A stretch of 22,785 nucleotides of DNA from M269 sp964625615 (lineage in GTDB: Bacteria > Pseudomonadota > Gammaproteobacteria > Enterobacterales > Alteromonadaceae), in NCBI GenBank assembly GCA_964625615.1, contig CAZVDU010000061.1, positions 1-22,785 on the forward strand. Direction: 5' to 3'. The notes below the pieces were generated by a model. The model did no database searches. It worked only from the letters and a program-made list of their open reading frames with translations, and was not told the origin of the DNA. Every line of letters starts with the position of its first letter. The first letter of the stretch is position 1. Made by a program: the position numbers and the translations under genes. Shown piece by piece: positions 13,267 to 21,909 of the stretch.

Positions 13267-16208
13267 TTAATGGGCTTCGTCCCAATTATCTCCAACACCG
13301 CATTCGACAACGAGAGGAACTTTTAAACNNNNNNNNNNNNNNNNNNNNNNNNNNNNNNNNNNNNNNNNNNNNNNNNNNNNNNNNNNNNNNNNNNNNNNNN
13401 NNNNNNNNNNNNNNNNNNNNNNNNNNNNGCTTCGTCCCAATTATCTCCAACACCGCATTCGACAACGAGAGGAACTTTTAAACTAACTGCATTCTCCATG
13501 AGTTCAGCAATTTTCTTCGTGTACTCTCCAAGGTTTTCTTCTTTTATCTCGAAAACGAGTTCGTCATGTACTTGCATAATCATACGAATATTTTCCTGAG
13601 GTAAAGAGTTGATCCATTGATCGACAGCAATCATGGCCTTTTTGATGATATCGGCTGCCGTCCCTTGCATGGGGGCATTGATTGCAGCTCTCTCTGCGCC
13701 CTTTCTGCGCATACCATTGCGGTCATTTATTTCGGGTAAATAAAGTCTTCGTCCAAATATTGTCTCGACATAACCTTTTTCCTTTGCTTTTTCGCGTGTG
13801 TCTGCCATGTATTGCATAACACCTGGATAGCGCTCGAAATAAGTATCCATGTATTTTTGTGATTCGTGACGAGGAATATTCAACTGCCGGGATAAACCAA
13901 ATGCCGACATACCGTATATAAGACCGAAGTTAATTGCTTTAGCACTGCGTCTTTGATCCGTTGTAACTTCATTAAGTGGTGTCGAGAAGACTTCGGATGC
14001 CGTGGCACTATGAATATCTTTACCTTGGGCGAATGCGTTAAGTAATCCATCGTCTTCAGATAAATCAGCCATGATCCTCAGTTCGATTTGTGAGTAGTCT
14101 GCTGCAACTACTTTATAGCCTTTTTCAGCAACAAAAGCTTTGCGAACACGGCGCCCCTCTTCTGTCCTGATAGGGATGTTCTGTAAATTAGGATCGGTAG
14201 AAGAAAGTCTCCCTGTTGCTGCAACTGCTTGATGATAAGAGGTGTGAATACGTCCTGTCCTTTGACTTATCATTTGAGGGAGTTTGTCGGTGTAAGTATT
14301 CTTCAACTTAGTTAGCCCTCTATACTCCATCAATAACTTAGGTAAAGGGTAGGTTAGGGCCAATTCCTGTAAAACTTCTTCTGATGTTGATGGCGCGCCT
14401 TTCGGTGTTTTCTTGAGTACCGGAATGCTGAGCTTATTGAAGAGTATTTCTTGCAACTGTTTTGTGGAGGCTAGATTGAATTCTTGATCCGCCAATACAA
14501 AAGCTTCTTTCTCTAGCGCCATTATGCGTGATGCAAGTTGTTGGCTTTGCTGCAATAGTTGTTGGCTGTCAATTAAAACACCTGTTTGTTCCATCTTGGC
14601 AAGCACATTAACGAGCGGAACTTCAACGTCGTTGAGGATATGTTTTAGTGAATCAACTTGTTCTATCTGGGGCCAGATAGCTTGATGTAAGCGCAACGTG
14701 ATATCGGCATCTTCAGCCGCGTACTCTGCTGCTTGCGTCAGATCTATTTGATTAAACGTTAGTTGTTTAGCACCCTTACCTGCAATATCTTCAAAATGAA
14801 CCGTTTGATGATCCAAATAGCGTAGTGCGAGACTGTCCATGTCGTGTCTGCCAGCAACACTATTCCATACATAAGACTCAAGCATAGTATCGAACACTAT
14901 GCCTTTGAGGTTGATGTTATAATTGGCAAGTACGTTTTTGTCGTACTTGATATGCTGACCTACTTTTTTAATGGTGCCATTTTCGAGGAGAGGTTTTAGG
15001 TGTTTGAGCGCAACGTCTAGGCTAATTTGTTCTGGAGCGTCAACATAATCATGGGCTACTGGTAAGTATGCTGCTTCGCCAGGTGATATGGCGAATGAAA
15101 AACCTACAAGCTCGGCTGACATGTAATCAATGCTGGTAGTTTCTGTATCAAATGCAATTAAGTCAGCTTTGCTCAGTTTATCAACCCATTGAGTTAAGTT
15201 GTCTTCGGTGAAGATGGTCTCATATTGACTACGATCGATAGCAGAAACTTGTACACCCGACACATCTTTAGTGCCTTCTTGTGATGCTGAACTGGCATTA
15301 TCAGTACTATCATCATTGTTCGATGTGTTGGTACTTACTTCTTTATGCCACCTTTTAAATTCAAGATTAGAGAACATAGAGGCTAATTTCTCATTGTCGG
15401 CCTCTGAAGGGGTTAACATGCTGTGGCTTTCGGTTAGCTCTACATCTAATTTTATTGTTGCTAGCTCATAAGACAACCGTGCTTGCGCTTCATATTCACG
15501 CATTTTATCTGCCATCTTCTTGGCGCCGCGAAAGCTAAGATCAGCGATCTTATCTAAATTCTGATAGATCTCTTCAATACCGCCGATCCCTTGAAGCAAA
15601 CCAACGGCTGTCTTATCGCCCACGCCAGGTACGCCAGGGATATTGTCAACGCTATCTCCTTTAAGTGCGAGGAAGTCGATAATTAGCTCAGGTGGAATGC
15701 CAAACTTCTCTACAACACCGTCAGTATCCATTAAGGTATTCGTCATTGTGTTAATTAAGGTGACGTGCTCATTTACTAGTTGAGCCATATCTTTGTCACC
15801 AGTGCTTATTAGTGTTGCTATGCCTGCCTTCGAAGCTTGATCTGCCAAAGTGCCAATCACGTCATCTGCTTCTACACCGCTTTCAACAATAAGGGGTAAC
15901 CCCATCGCACGTATGACTTCATGTAGCGGTGCTATTTGGTCGCGCAGTTCGTCTGGCATAGGGGGACGGTTTGCTTTGTAGTCTGCATACATGTCGTCCC
16001 TGAAAGTCTTACCTTTAGCATCAAATACAACAGCGACATGCGTTGGCTGATACTGTTTTAACAGACTGCGTAACATATTGATCACGCCATAGATGGCGCC
16101 AGTAGACATGCCTTTTGAATTAGTAAGAGGGGGCATGCCGTGGAAAGCTCTAAAAAGATAAGAAGAGCCATCAATAAGAATGAAGGGATTTTCGAGAGTT
16201 TTTGCCAT
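13267..16208 (-). CDS. polA: DNA polymerase I (assembly scar near the 3' end)
   Basis: Repair and Okazaki-fragment-processing polymerase with all three E. coli-type domains. The 5'-3' exonuclease domain has LIDGSSYLFRAFH, FDAKGKTFRDD and GVEADDVIGTLA. The 3'-5' proofreading exonuclease looks active: FDTETTSID, GQHIKYDKNVL, YAAEDADITLRLH supply the Asp/Glu set. The polymerase domain has motif A ADYSQIELRIMADLSED, motif B RRSAKAINFGLIYG and motif C QVHDELVFEI. The sequence as given is broken by a 55-bp duplication plus 100 N at 13274-13483. Collapsing that block (155 bp) gives a continuous frame ending NWDEAH-stop (stop at 13269-13267) and exactly 928 residues, the length of E. coli PolA. I chose the ATG at 16208; an ATG at 16220 lies only about 8 nt after the predicted transcript start. 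Confidence 0.95.
13274..13328. repeat. 55-bp exact repeat, left copy (contig-end overlap)
   Basis: Identical over 55 bp to 13429-13483 and abutting the N block. It encodes the last residues of PolA before the Glu-Ala-His tail. Exact identity, position at both gap edges and an odd length of 55 point to unmerged assembler contig overlap, not biology. Confidence 0.93.
13329..13428. other. assembly gap, 100 N, artefactual
   Basis: A 100-N placeholder between two contig ends that overlap by 55 bp. The true gap length is best read as negative (overlap), with no missing sequence, because collapsing it restores polA. Confidence 0.93.
13429..13483. repeat. 55-bp exact repeat, right copy (contig-end overlap)
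   Basis: Second copy of the 13274-13328 sequence, starting directly after the N block and continuing into the body of polA. Confidence 0.93.
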
Positions 16209-16234
16209 GAATAAAACCATTAATAGTCAAGCGA

Positions 16235-16240
16235 ATTATA
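16235..16240 (-). promoter_or_regulatory. polA: candidate polA -10 box
   Basis: A perfect TATAAT on the minus strand, placing transcription start near 16228 and leaving about 20 nt before the ATG at 16208. No good -35 is present, so an activator may be needed (inference). Confidence 0.4.
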
Positions 16241-16447
16241 AGTGTTAGGTTGCTAATCTTGTTCTGTCATGTACGCAATCTATATGGTCTAAATACAAAC
16301 CCTGGTGCCTACAATCCGATATCAATAGATTTTCAACAATTCTACTTATATTAACCGATTCATGACCTTTGTTCTTCGTTAATACCGACCCGTCTTAATA
16401 AGTGAGCACTCAACCAGATAGATGGGTATAAATGGCTCGGTTGATAA

Positions 16448-16456
16448 TTATTCACA
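16448..16456 (+). promoter_or_regulatory. DnaA box TTATTCACA
   Basis: Exact match to the relaxed DnaA-box consensus TTATNCACA, 14 bp from the next box and about 220 bp upstream of the predicted polA start. Confidence 0.55.
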
Positions 16457-16470
16457 TATGGTCGCTAAAT

Positions 16471-16479
16471 TGTGGATAA
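16471..16479 (-). promoter_or_regulatory. DnaA box TTATCCACA
   Basis: Exact strong DnaA box (TGTGGATAA on the plus strand), in opposite orientation to the box at 16448. It shares the 11-mer ATTGTGGATAA with the box at 16614. Confidence 0.65.
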
Positions 16480-16613
16480 GTCTGTGTGAAAAAATTCAGA
16501 GGTACTACAAAATGCTCTACTTAAAAAATAAGTAAAGTTTATAAGATGACGTTATATCTAGGATACGAAGGTGGTAGGCTAAATATTGTTTAAATTTTTT
16601 ATTATCATTTGAT

Positions 16614-16622
16614 TGTGGATAA
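16614..16622 (-). promoter_or_regulatory. DnaA box TTATCCACA
   Basis: A second exact strong DnaA box, 143 bp from the previous one and in the same orientation, directly flanked on its left by an AT-rich segment. Confidence 0.65.
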
Positions 16623-16680
16623 CTGCGCTGCGTTAATGTGCTTAAAGTTTAACCAGCTCTCCAAACTGACGAGTACTCTA

Positions 16681-16740
16681 CCATACTGTTTTAGGTTGAA
16701 AAGCATTCTCGCCATTCTTTTTTAGACTGAAAAAGTATGG
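16681..16740. repeat. 60-bp imperfect inverted repeat
   Basis: Perfect 7-bp ends CCATACT (16681-16687) and AGTATGG (16734-16740). Pairing continues inward almost unbroken to 16703/16718, giving about 21 pairs out of 23, with G-U wobbles if read as plus-strand RNA, around a loop of about 14 nt. The minus-strand reading is less stable (A-C mismatches), so if it acts as RNA it is plus-strand. It may otherwise be a small mobile-element remnant. Confidence 0.5.
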
Positions 16741-16897
16741 CTCTAGTATTCAAAAAGCATAAGGTACAGTTTTAAACGGCTAGCGCTTGAACATTAGGTA
16801 TCATACACGAGACTATGTTTGTGAGTGCTTACATGCATTTTGAAATCTCGATCTTAGCATTCAATGAAATGGTTACCACTAAAGTATTATGCCAATG

Positions 16898-18274
16898 TCA
16901 GTGAATAACTGAATCTGTGATCTCAACAGTCTTGACATGACCATATTTTTCTAATGCTTTCTGAATGGCCTCTGCTTTTCCAACTACTGCGAACTGAAGT
17001 TTGTCTTTGGGGAAATAGTTTTTAATGATTTCCTGGCTCTTTACTATATCTAACTGGTCGACCCTTTTAGAAAACGTGTTAATACGCTTTTCATCGTATC
17101 CATAAATAAACATGTCTGATAGAAGACGAGAAAGCTGTCCAGACGTTTCAAACTCGGGAGGGTATTGTCCTTTTACATAAGCTTTTGCGGAGTCTAATGT
17201 AGCCTTGTCGACGCCCTTCTCTAAAAGTTGAGTATAAGTCTTTAGCATTAAATCTATGGCTTCTTCGGTTGTTTCTGTTTTAGTCGATGTCGACATATAG
17301 AAACTTCCTCCTAGAGCTTTGCTATCAAACCGGCTTCTTGCGCCATAGGTCAAACCACTGTTTATTCTAAGCTCTGTATTGAGCCACGAACTAAACCTAC
17401 CTCCTAATAGCGTGTTGACAACATAGATGGCAGTGTAGTCGGGGTGCTCTCGACTAATACCTGGACCACCGATGATGACTTGTGTTTCGGTTGCATCTGA
17501 TTTATTGACGAGAAGTACTTCATTAATTTGTGGTTTAGGTAAGATCGAAGGAATTTCAACAGCGTAATTATCTCCCTTCCATTCATCAAACAGTTTTTTG
17601 GCTTTTTGTTTTATTGCTTTAACATCAATGTCTCCTGCAATGACCAACGCAGTGTTTTTAGGCGTATACCACCGAGAGTGAAAGGCCTTTAGATCCTCCA
17701 GCTCAATAGAGGATACACTTTCAATATTGCCCCTTATTTGATTCGCATAGGGGTGACCTTTATAGAGCATTGCATCGAAATAGCTTTTAATAACAGCGTT
17801 AGGCCTTTCTCGTAGCCTTTCTAATTCAGATAAGTAGCGTTGTTTAAATTTATCGAACTCTTCTTTGCTAAATGCGGGCTTTAATACAGAGTCAGAAATT
17901 AAGGGTAAAATAGTATCTATATCTTTACTCGCAAAGGAAGCTGAGAGTCTTGTCCTTTCAAGGTTTGTGCTAGTACCTATTTGTGCTCCTACAAAGTCTA
18001 ATGATTGTTCAAATTCTTCACGGTTAAGTTTTTGAGTACCGAGCAGCAAATTTTCTGCAGTTATTACTGCTAACCCCGCTTTTGGATCGGCTACTGCGCC
18101 AGACTTTACCGTTAAAGTTACATTGATAAGTGGTACTTCATGTTGTTCAAGTAAATAAACTGTTAAACCGTTCCTAAATGTGAGTTTCTTGTACTCCGGT
18201 AATACGAACTCTGCACCGATTGTTCTAAAGGAAAAAAGGCATAGTAATAATCCTATACTAAAGATCCGTTTCAT
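16898..18274 (-). CDS. M16 peptidase family protein, zinc-site-less subunit with R/Y motif
   Basis: A 458-residue exported protein of the M16 (pitrilysin/mitochondrial processing peptidase) fold. The signal peptide ends TIGA-EF. The position of the zinc motif HxxEH reads VITAE (residues 70-74, in GLAVITAENLLLGT), so it cannot bind zinc on its own. Its C-terminal half retains the substrate-binding Arg/Tyr element (TELRINSGLTYGARS) that the partner gene lacks. The start is backed by a perfect AGGAGG 6-7 bp upstream, and the gene overlaps the partner by 17 bp, so the two are translationally coupled. The likely role is the non-catalytic half of a periplasmic heterodimeric M16B peptidase. The substrate is unknown. 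Confidence 0.9.
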   Translation of the reverse strand: MKRIFSIGLLLCLFSFRTIGAEFVLPEYKKLTFRNGLTVYLLEQHEVPLINVTLTVKSGAVADPKAGLAVITAENLLLGTQKLNREEFEQSLDFVGAQIGTSTNLERTRLSASFASKDIDTILPLISDSVLKPAFSKEEFDKFKQRYLSELERLRERPNAVIKSYFDAMLYKGHPYANQIRGNIESVSSIELEDLKAFHSRWYTPKNTALVIAGDIDVKAIKQKAKKLFDEWKGDNYAVEIPSILPKPQINEVLLVNKSDATETQVIIGGPGISREHPDYTAIYVVNTLLGGRFSSWLNTELRINSGLTYGARSRFDSKALGGSFYMSTSTKTETTEEAIDLMLKTYTQLLEKGVDKATLDSAKAYVKGQYPPEFETSGQLSRLLSDMFIYGYDEKRINTFSKRVDQLDIVKSQEIIKNYFPKDKLQFAVVGKAEAIQKALEKYGHVKTVEITDSVIH

Positions 18275-19604
18275 GACTGTCCTCCTCTTTGCTGAGTATA
18301 CCTACTGTTCGATTTTTTTTGCGCAAGTACTTATTTGCAACACGCTTAATATCATCGACTGAAACTTCTTCAAAACTTGCTGGAGCCTGATAAAATTTTT
18401 CGTAGCTACCAAAGTAAAGTTCGTAATTGCCAATTGACTCAGCTTTGCCATCTATCGTTGATATGCTCCGGTAGAAATCAACTAGCTTTTGGTTTTTAGC
18501 CTTTTGTAGCTCTCTTTCGTCGATACCCCCACGCATAATACGATTGAGTTGGCTAACAATTGCTTTTTCGACTTTTTCGTAGGGCGTTTGTTGAGACGCT
18601 GCAGCATAGATATAAAAGAGGCCGGGATCGATTGATTCTGGATAGAAAGAAAATACGGTGGTTGCTACTTGCTCATCGAATACAAGATTTTTTGTCAGCC
18701 TGGCGCTGTCGCCAGATGTTAATATGTCACTCAGTAACGTAAGGGCATAATAATCTGGGTGTGATGATTCAGGAACGTGAAACACCATCAAAAGGTTCGG
18801 ACTACTAACAGATGGTTTTTCAACATAGACTCGTCGTTCACCGAGTTGAGGTGGCTCAACTGTATGCACTTTTTGGGGTGGCTCTCCACGTGGAATAGGC
18901 TCAAAATATTTTTTTGCTAGCTTCTTTATTTGTGCTGTTTCTACAGCGCCACTGATAACCACGGTTGCATTATTGGGGGCATAATAGGTTTGATAGAACG
19001 CCTTTAAGTCTTGTATAGACCAGTTTGCGATATCTGATTCGTGGCCAATGACAGGCCAACTGTATGGATGAGCTCGGTATGCTGCGGCTTGCACTTCTTG
19101 AGAGAGAAAACGAAAGTTAGAATTTTCTAATCGGGTTTGTCGCTCTGATGTAACCACACCACGTTCGCTCTCTATAACCTTTGGATCCAATGTCAGGTTT
19201 TGGATGCGGTCGGCTTCTAAGTCGAAGATAAGTTCCAATGCATCAACAGGGAACCAGTTACTATAGACAGTTATATCTTCTGTCGTGAATGCGTTGTTTG
19301 CGCCACCGGCTCCTTCCATTGTCCTATCAAACTGTTTTGGGCCGTACTTTTTCGCGCCGTTAAACATCATATGCTCAAAAAAGTGCGCTAAGCCTGTTGT
19401 TCCAGGTGATTCATTGCGTGAGCCCACTTCCCAGAAAATATACATGTTGGCATTGGGAATCGAGTGATCCTCAACAACAAGAATTTTCATACCATTATTT
19501 AGGGTAAATGTCTCAACGTCACTCGCATCAGCCGCAAATGTATTGAAATGAGAAAACACACTTGTGATAAAAAGCACCAAGATGTGGAGTTTGATAAAAT
19601 TCAC
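18258..19604 (-). CDS. M16 zinc metallopeptidase, catalytic subunit
   Basis: A 448-residue exported peptidase. It has a hydrophobic signal segment (LHILVLFITSVFSHFNTFAA). It carries the inverted zinc motif His74-Phe-Phe-Glu77-His78 in GLAHFFEHMMFNGA, and the distal ligand Glu154 (VVTSERQTR) exactly 75 residues after His78. AFTTEDITVYSNWFP and LDLEADRI-type segments complete the active domain. The C-terminal domain lacks the usual Arg/Tyr pair: the matching stretch reads TKNLVFDEQVATTVFSF. Together with the downstream subunit this fits a two-gene M16B enzyme in which catalysis and substrate grip are split. It starts with GTG, supported by AAGGA 8 bp upstream; no in-frame ATG precedes the signal peptide. 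It is the first gene of the pair and diverges from trkH. Confidence 0.93.
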   Translation of the reverse strand: MNFIKLHILVLFITSVFSHFNTFAADASDVETFTLNNGMKILVVEDHSIPNANMYIFWEVGSRNESPGTTGLAHFFEHMMFNGAKKYGPKQFDRTMEGAGGANNAFTTEDITVYSNWFPVDALELIFDLEADRIQNLTLDPKVIESERGVVTSERQTRLENSNFRFLSQEVQAAAYRAHPYSWPVIGHESDIANWSIQDLKAFYQTYYAPNNATVVISGAVETAQIKKLAKKYFEPIPRGEPPQKVHTVEPPQLGERRVYVEKPSVSSPNLLMVFHVPESSHPDYYALTLLSDILTSGDSARLTKNLVFDEQVATTVFSFYPESIDPGLFYIYAAASQQTPYEKVEKAIVSQLNRIMRGGIDERELQKAKNQKLVDFYRSISTIDGKAESIGNYELYFGSYEKFYQAPASFEEVSVDDIKRVANKYLRKKNRTVGILSKEEDSHETDL

Positions 19605-19636
19605 TGCTAGTTCCTTTTCAGTACCCGTTGTTACTT

Positions 19637-19665
19637 ATTATGGTACAAACACACCTATCGGTTAA
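19637..19665 (-). promoter_or_regulatory. candidate promoter of the M16 peptidase operon
   Basis: On the minus strand TTAACC (19665-19660) and CATAAT (19642-19637) are separated by 17 bp, matching 4/6 and 5/6. The start site would lie about 25 nt before the GTG codon. Confidence 0.45.
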
Positions 19666-19718
19666 GCTTGCAGTACTTAGTTAATCATTAAATGCGAAAA
19701 ATTGTTATGTAAATCCTT

Positions 19719-19747
19719 TTGATTTTTTAATTGTCGGATAATATATA
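19719..19747 (+). promoter_or_regulatory. candidate promoter of trkH
   Basis: TTGATT (19719-19724) and TATATA (19742-19747) with 17-bp spacing, each 4/6. It implies a 5' leader of about 110 nt before trkH. Confidence 0.4.
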
Positions 19748-19820
19748 GGGTATAGCACTAAAAATTGTGAACTCTGGGGTTAACTTCCTCTGAATCAATC
19801 GCATCAATAATAAGAACATC

Positions 19821-19859
19821 ATGATACTAGCAGTACCTATAGGCCAAGAGGTTATCTGA
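19821..19859 (+). CDS. possible 12-codon upstream ORF in the trkH leader
   Basis: ATG followed by 11 codons and TGA encodes MILAVPIGQEVI and ends 4 bp before the trkH ATG, in a different frame. The ribosome site is weak (AAGAA). It could couple translation to trkH or be chance; it shows no amino-acid run that would suggest attenuation. Confidence 0.2.
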   Translation: MILAVPIGQEVI

Positions 19860-19863
19860 GCTA

Positions 19864-21315
19864 ATGCAAATACGCTCCATCATACGGATTTTGGGTCTAT
19901 TGGTTTCATTATTCAGCGTGACTATGATCCTGCCCGCTATTATTTCACTTATTTTCGGTGACGGAAGTGGGCTTCCTTTTATTCTTGCATTCTTGTTATG
20001 TTTGTTTACTGGGTTAGCATTCTGGTATCCCAATCGTGGCGTACGAGGGGATTTAAGGGCGAAAGAAGGTTTCTTGATTGTTGCGCTGTTTTGGGCTGTA
20101 TTGGCTAGTTTTGGTGCCTTGCCATTTTTGCTACTGGAACAACCGCAAATGTCCATAACAGACGCCATGTTCGAAGCCTTCTCTGGCTTAACTACGACCG
20201 GTGCTACTGTCATAGAGGGAATCGACTTCTTACCTAAGTCTGTTCAGTTCTACCGTCAGCAGTTGCAGTGGCTAGGCGGGATGGGGATTATCGTATTGGC
20301 CGTTGCGATATTGCCTATACTTGGTGTAGGTGGCATGCAACTGTATAGAGCTGAAACCCCGGGGCCAGTTAAAGATTCGAAGATGACCCCTCGTATTGCC
20401 GATACCGCTAAGCAGTTGTGGTATATCTATTTCTCACTAACAGTAGCTTGTGCTATTGCTTACTGGGCTGTCGGGATGGATTGGTTTGATGCCATATGCC
20501 ATTCATTTTCGACGATAGCTATAGGTGGATTTTCAACCTATGATGCGAGTTTGGGGCATTTCGATAGCACAGCGGTTAATTTAGTCTGTGTCGTTTTTTT
20601 GTGGATAGCGGCTTTGAATTTTGCTCTTCATTATGGTGCTGCGACAGGTCGCTCGATTAGGCATTACATTTATGATCCAGAGCTAAGAGCATTCTTTTTC
20701 CTACAAGTGTGTTTGGTGCTTATCTGTTTCTTTACTTTGATGAGCCATGACTGGTTCTCAGCTGCTGAAGTTGCTTTTGATCAAGCTTTAATTCAATCGG
20801 TTTCCATCAGTACTACCGCTGGGTTTGCGACAGATGACTTCGCAAATTGGCCGGTCTTTTTACCTATATTGCTTATCTTCTCAAGTTTTATTGGCGGATG
20901 TGCAGGCTCAACAGGCGGTGGGCTGAAAGTGATTCGAGTATTCTTGCTTTATTTACAAGGAAAGAGAGAGGTTGACCGACTTATCCACCCTAAAGCTGTT
21001 TATTCAGTCAAGCTAGGAAGACGAGCACTGCCAGATAGAGTTGTTGAAGCTGTTTGGGGATTCTTTTCTGCTTATGCGCTCGTGTTTATAATCATCATGA
21101 TCCTATTAATTGGAACAGGATTAGACAATATCACAGCCTTTTCAGCGACAGCGGCTACATTGAACAACTTAGGCCCAGGTTTGGGTTCTGTTTCCGGCAC
21201 TTTCGCTGATGTTTCGGACAGCGGCAAATGGGTGCTGATTTTAGCAATGTTGTTTGGTCGACTCGAAGTATTCTCTCTATTAGTCCTCTTCTCACCGACC
21301 TTTTGGCGAAGCTAG
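19864..21315 (+). CDS. trkH: Trk potassium uptake system membrane subunit TrkH
   Basis: A K+-translocating inner-membrane subunit of 483 residues, the usual TrkH length. It has four membrane-pore-membrane repeats, each with a recognisable selectivity-filter loop: TTGAT (111-115), STIAIGGFS (216-224), STTAGFA (316-322) and NNLGPGLG (434-441). The intramembrane gating loop is present as GGCAGSTGGG (344-353). It partners with the NAD/ATP-binding TrkA, whose gene is partly present at the right edge in the opposite orientation. A GAG about 4 bp and AGAGG about 12 bp before the ATG give only a mediocre ribosome site; a tiny upstream frame ends just before it. It converges with the DUF2780 gene, 10 bp apart, with no terminator in between. 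Confidence 0.96.
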   Translation: MQIRSIIRILGLLVSLFSVTMILPAIISLIFGDGSGLPFILAFLLCLFTGLAFWYPNRGVRGDLRAKEGFLIVALFWAVLASFGALPFLLLEQPQMSITDAMFEAFSGLTTTGATVIEGIDFLPKSVQFYRQQLQWLGGMGIIVLAVAILPILGVGGMQLYRAETPGPVKDSKMTPRIADTAKQLWYIYFSLTVACAIAYWAVGMDWFDAICHSFSTIAIGGFSTYDASLGHFDSTAVNLVCVVFLWIAALNFALHYGAATGRSIRHYIYDPELRAFFFLQVCLVLICFFTLMSHDWFSAAEVAFDQALIQSVSISTTAGFATDDFANWPVFLPILLIFSSFIGGCAGSTGGGLKVIRVFLLYLQGKREVDRLIHPKAVYSVKLGRRALPDRVVEAVWGFFSAYALVFIIIMILLIGTGLDNITAFSATAATLNNLGPGLGSVSGTFADVSDSGKWVLILAMLFGRLEVFSLLVLFSPTFWRS

Positions 21316-21325
21316 GGTAGGGTGG

Positions 21326-21886
21326 CTAAGACAAGAGCTGGCCTAAACCATTCGTTAACATTTGCTTCGCTTGTTGCCCCTGTGGTGTATCTAAATACTG
21401 ATTAATCGATGACACAAAGCCAGCAATTTGCTCTGGAGTCAGTCCCAATGCCTCAAATTGTTTGTTCAAGTCATTAATCGCTTTTGCTGTTTCGCTATAG
21501 TTAGCTGCTTTATCTAATAAACCACTAATGCCCTCTCCTGAGGAGAGATTGCTAATGTCCGGCATTGAGCTTAACAAGCCTTCTAAACCTGGTAGAGCGC
21601 TCGTAATTTGGCTGAATTCTCCACCAGACAAATTGTTCTTAGCATAGTTAAAAATAGATCCTAGCCCGCCTTTTGCTTGAGACTCAGTGATACCCAACGA
21701 GTCTGTCAGTTGCTTTACTAACCCCGAGCTACTCAAAAGATTCCCTGCCGTTTCGGCTTCTTCTGTTTGTTCTTCACCTAAACCGAAAAAGCCTTTAACT
21801 GAGTCTAACCAACTTTGTGCGTAGAGAGGTTGGCTCATTGCCATGCAGCCAGCTAGAAGGCATATACGTGTATTAACTTTTTTCAT
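21326..21886 (-). CDS. exported DUF2780 family protein
   Basis: A 186-residue protein with a signal peptide (KKVNTRICLLAGCMAMSQPL, cut after LYA before QSWLD). A Gly/Ser/Leu-rich helical body shows the DUF2780 pattern: LLSSSGLVKQLTDSLGITES, then QAKGGLGSIFNYAKNNLS, then LPGLEGLLSSMPD and a C-terminal LNKQFEALGLTPEQIAGFV. Function is unknown and no catalytic residues are evident; localisation is periplasmic or outer-membrane-associated. AAGGA about 6 bp upstream supports the start. It follows trkA by 23 bp on the same strand, so probably shares its transcript. Confidence 0.8.
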   Translation of the reverse strand: MKKVNTRICLLAGCMAMSQPLYAQSWLDSVKGFFGLGEEQTEEAETAGNLLSSSGLVKQLTDSLGITESQAKGGLGSIFNYAKNNLSGGEFSQITSALPGLEGLLSSMPDISNLSSGEGISGLLDKAANYSETAKAINDLNKQFEALGLTPEQIAGFVSSINQYLDTPQGQQAKQMLTNGLGQLLS

Positions 21887-21909
21887 ACTGATTTCCTTTT
21901 ATTGTTTTT

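Larger units (their letters stand above)
16209..16897. other. long AT-rich intergenic region upstream of polA
   Basis: 689 bp without a supported gene. It contains three sequences fitting the DnaA-box consensus TTATNCACA, an AT-rich stretch around 16580-16612, a long imperfect inverted repeat at 16681-16740, and the polA promoter region at its left end. The 8-bp palindrome GAGTACTC lies at 16671-16678. No clear terminator for the M16 operon was found. The region may be a regulatory or DnaA-titration site; I do not claim an origin. Confidence 0.6.

Noticed and set aside
13267..13481. polA as a truncated or frameshifted pseudogene
   Set aside because: The break coincides exactly with duplicated contig ends and 100 N; removing them restores a full-length frame with the expected C-terminus.
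13263..13481. Plus-strand frame running through the N block
   Set aside because: It is the antisense of the duplicated polA end plus placeholder bases, with no coding signal.
16209..16897. Chromosomal origin oriC upstream of polA
   Set aside because: Three DnaA boxes and AT-richness are suggestive, but there is no dnaA, rpmH, mnmG or gyrB beside it, few GATC sites and no repeated 13-mer unwinding element. Kept as a DnaA-box cluster only.
20988..20996. DnaA-box-like TTATCCACC inside trkH
   Set aside because: One mismatch at a conserved position, and it lies in coding sequence that explains it.
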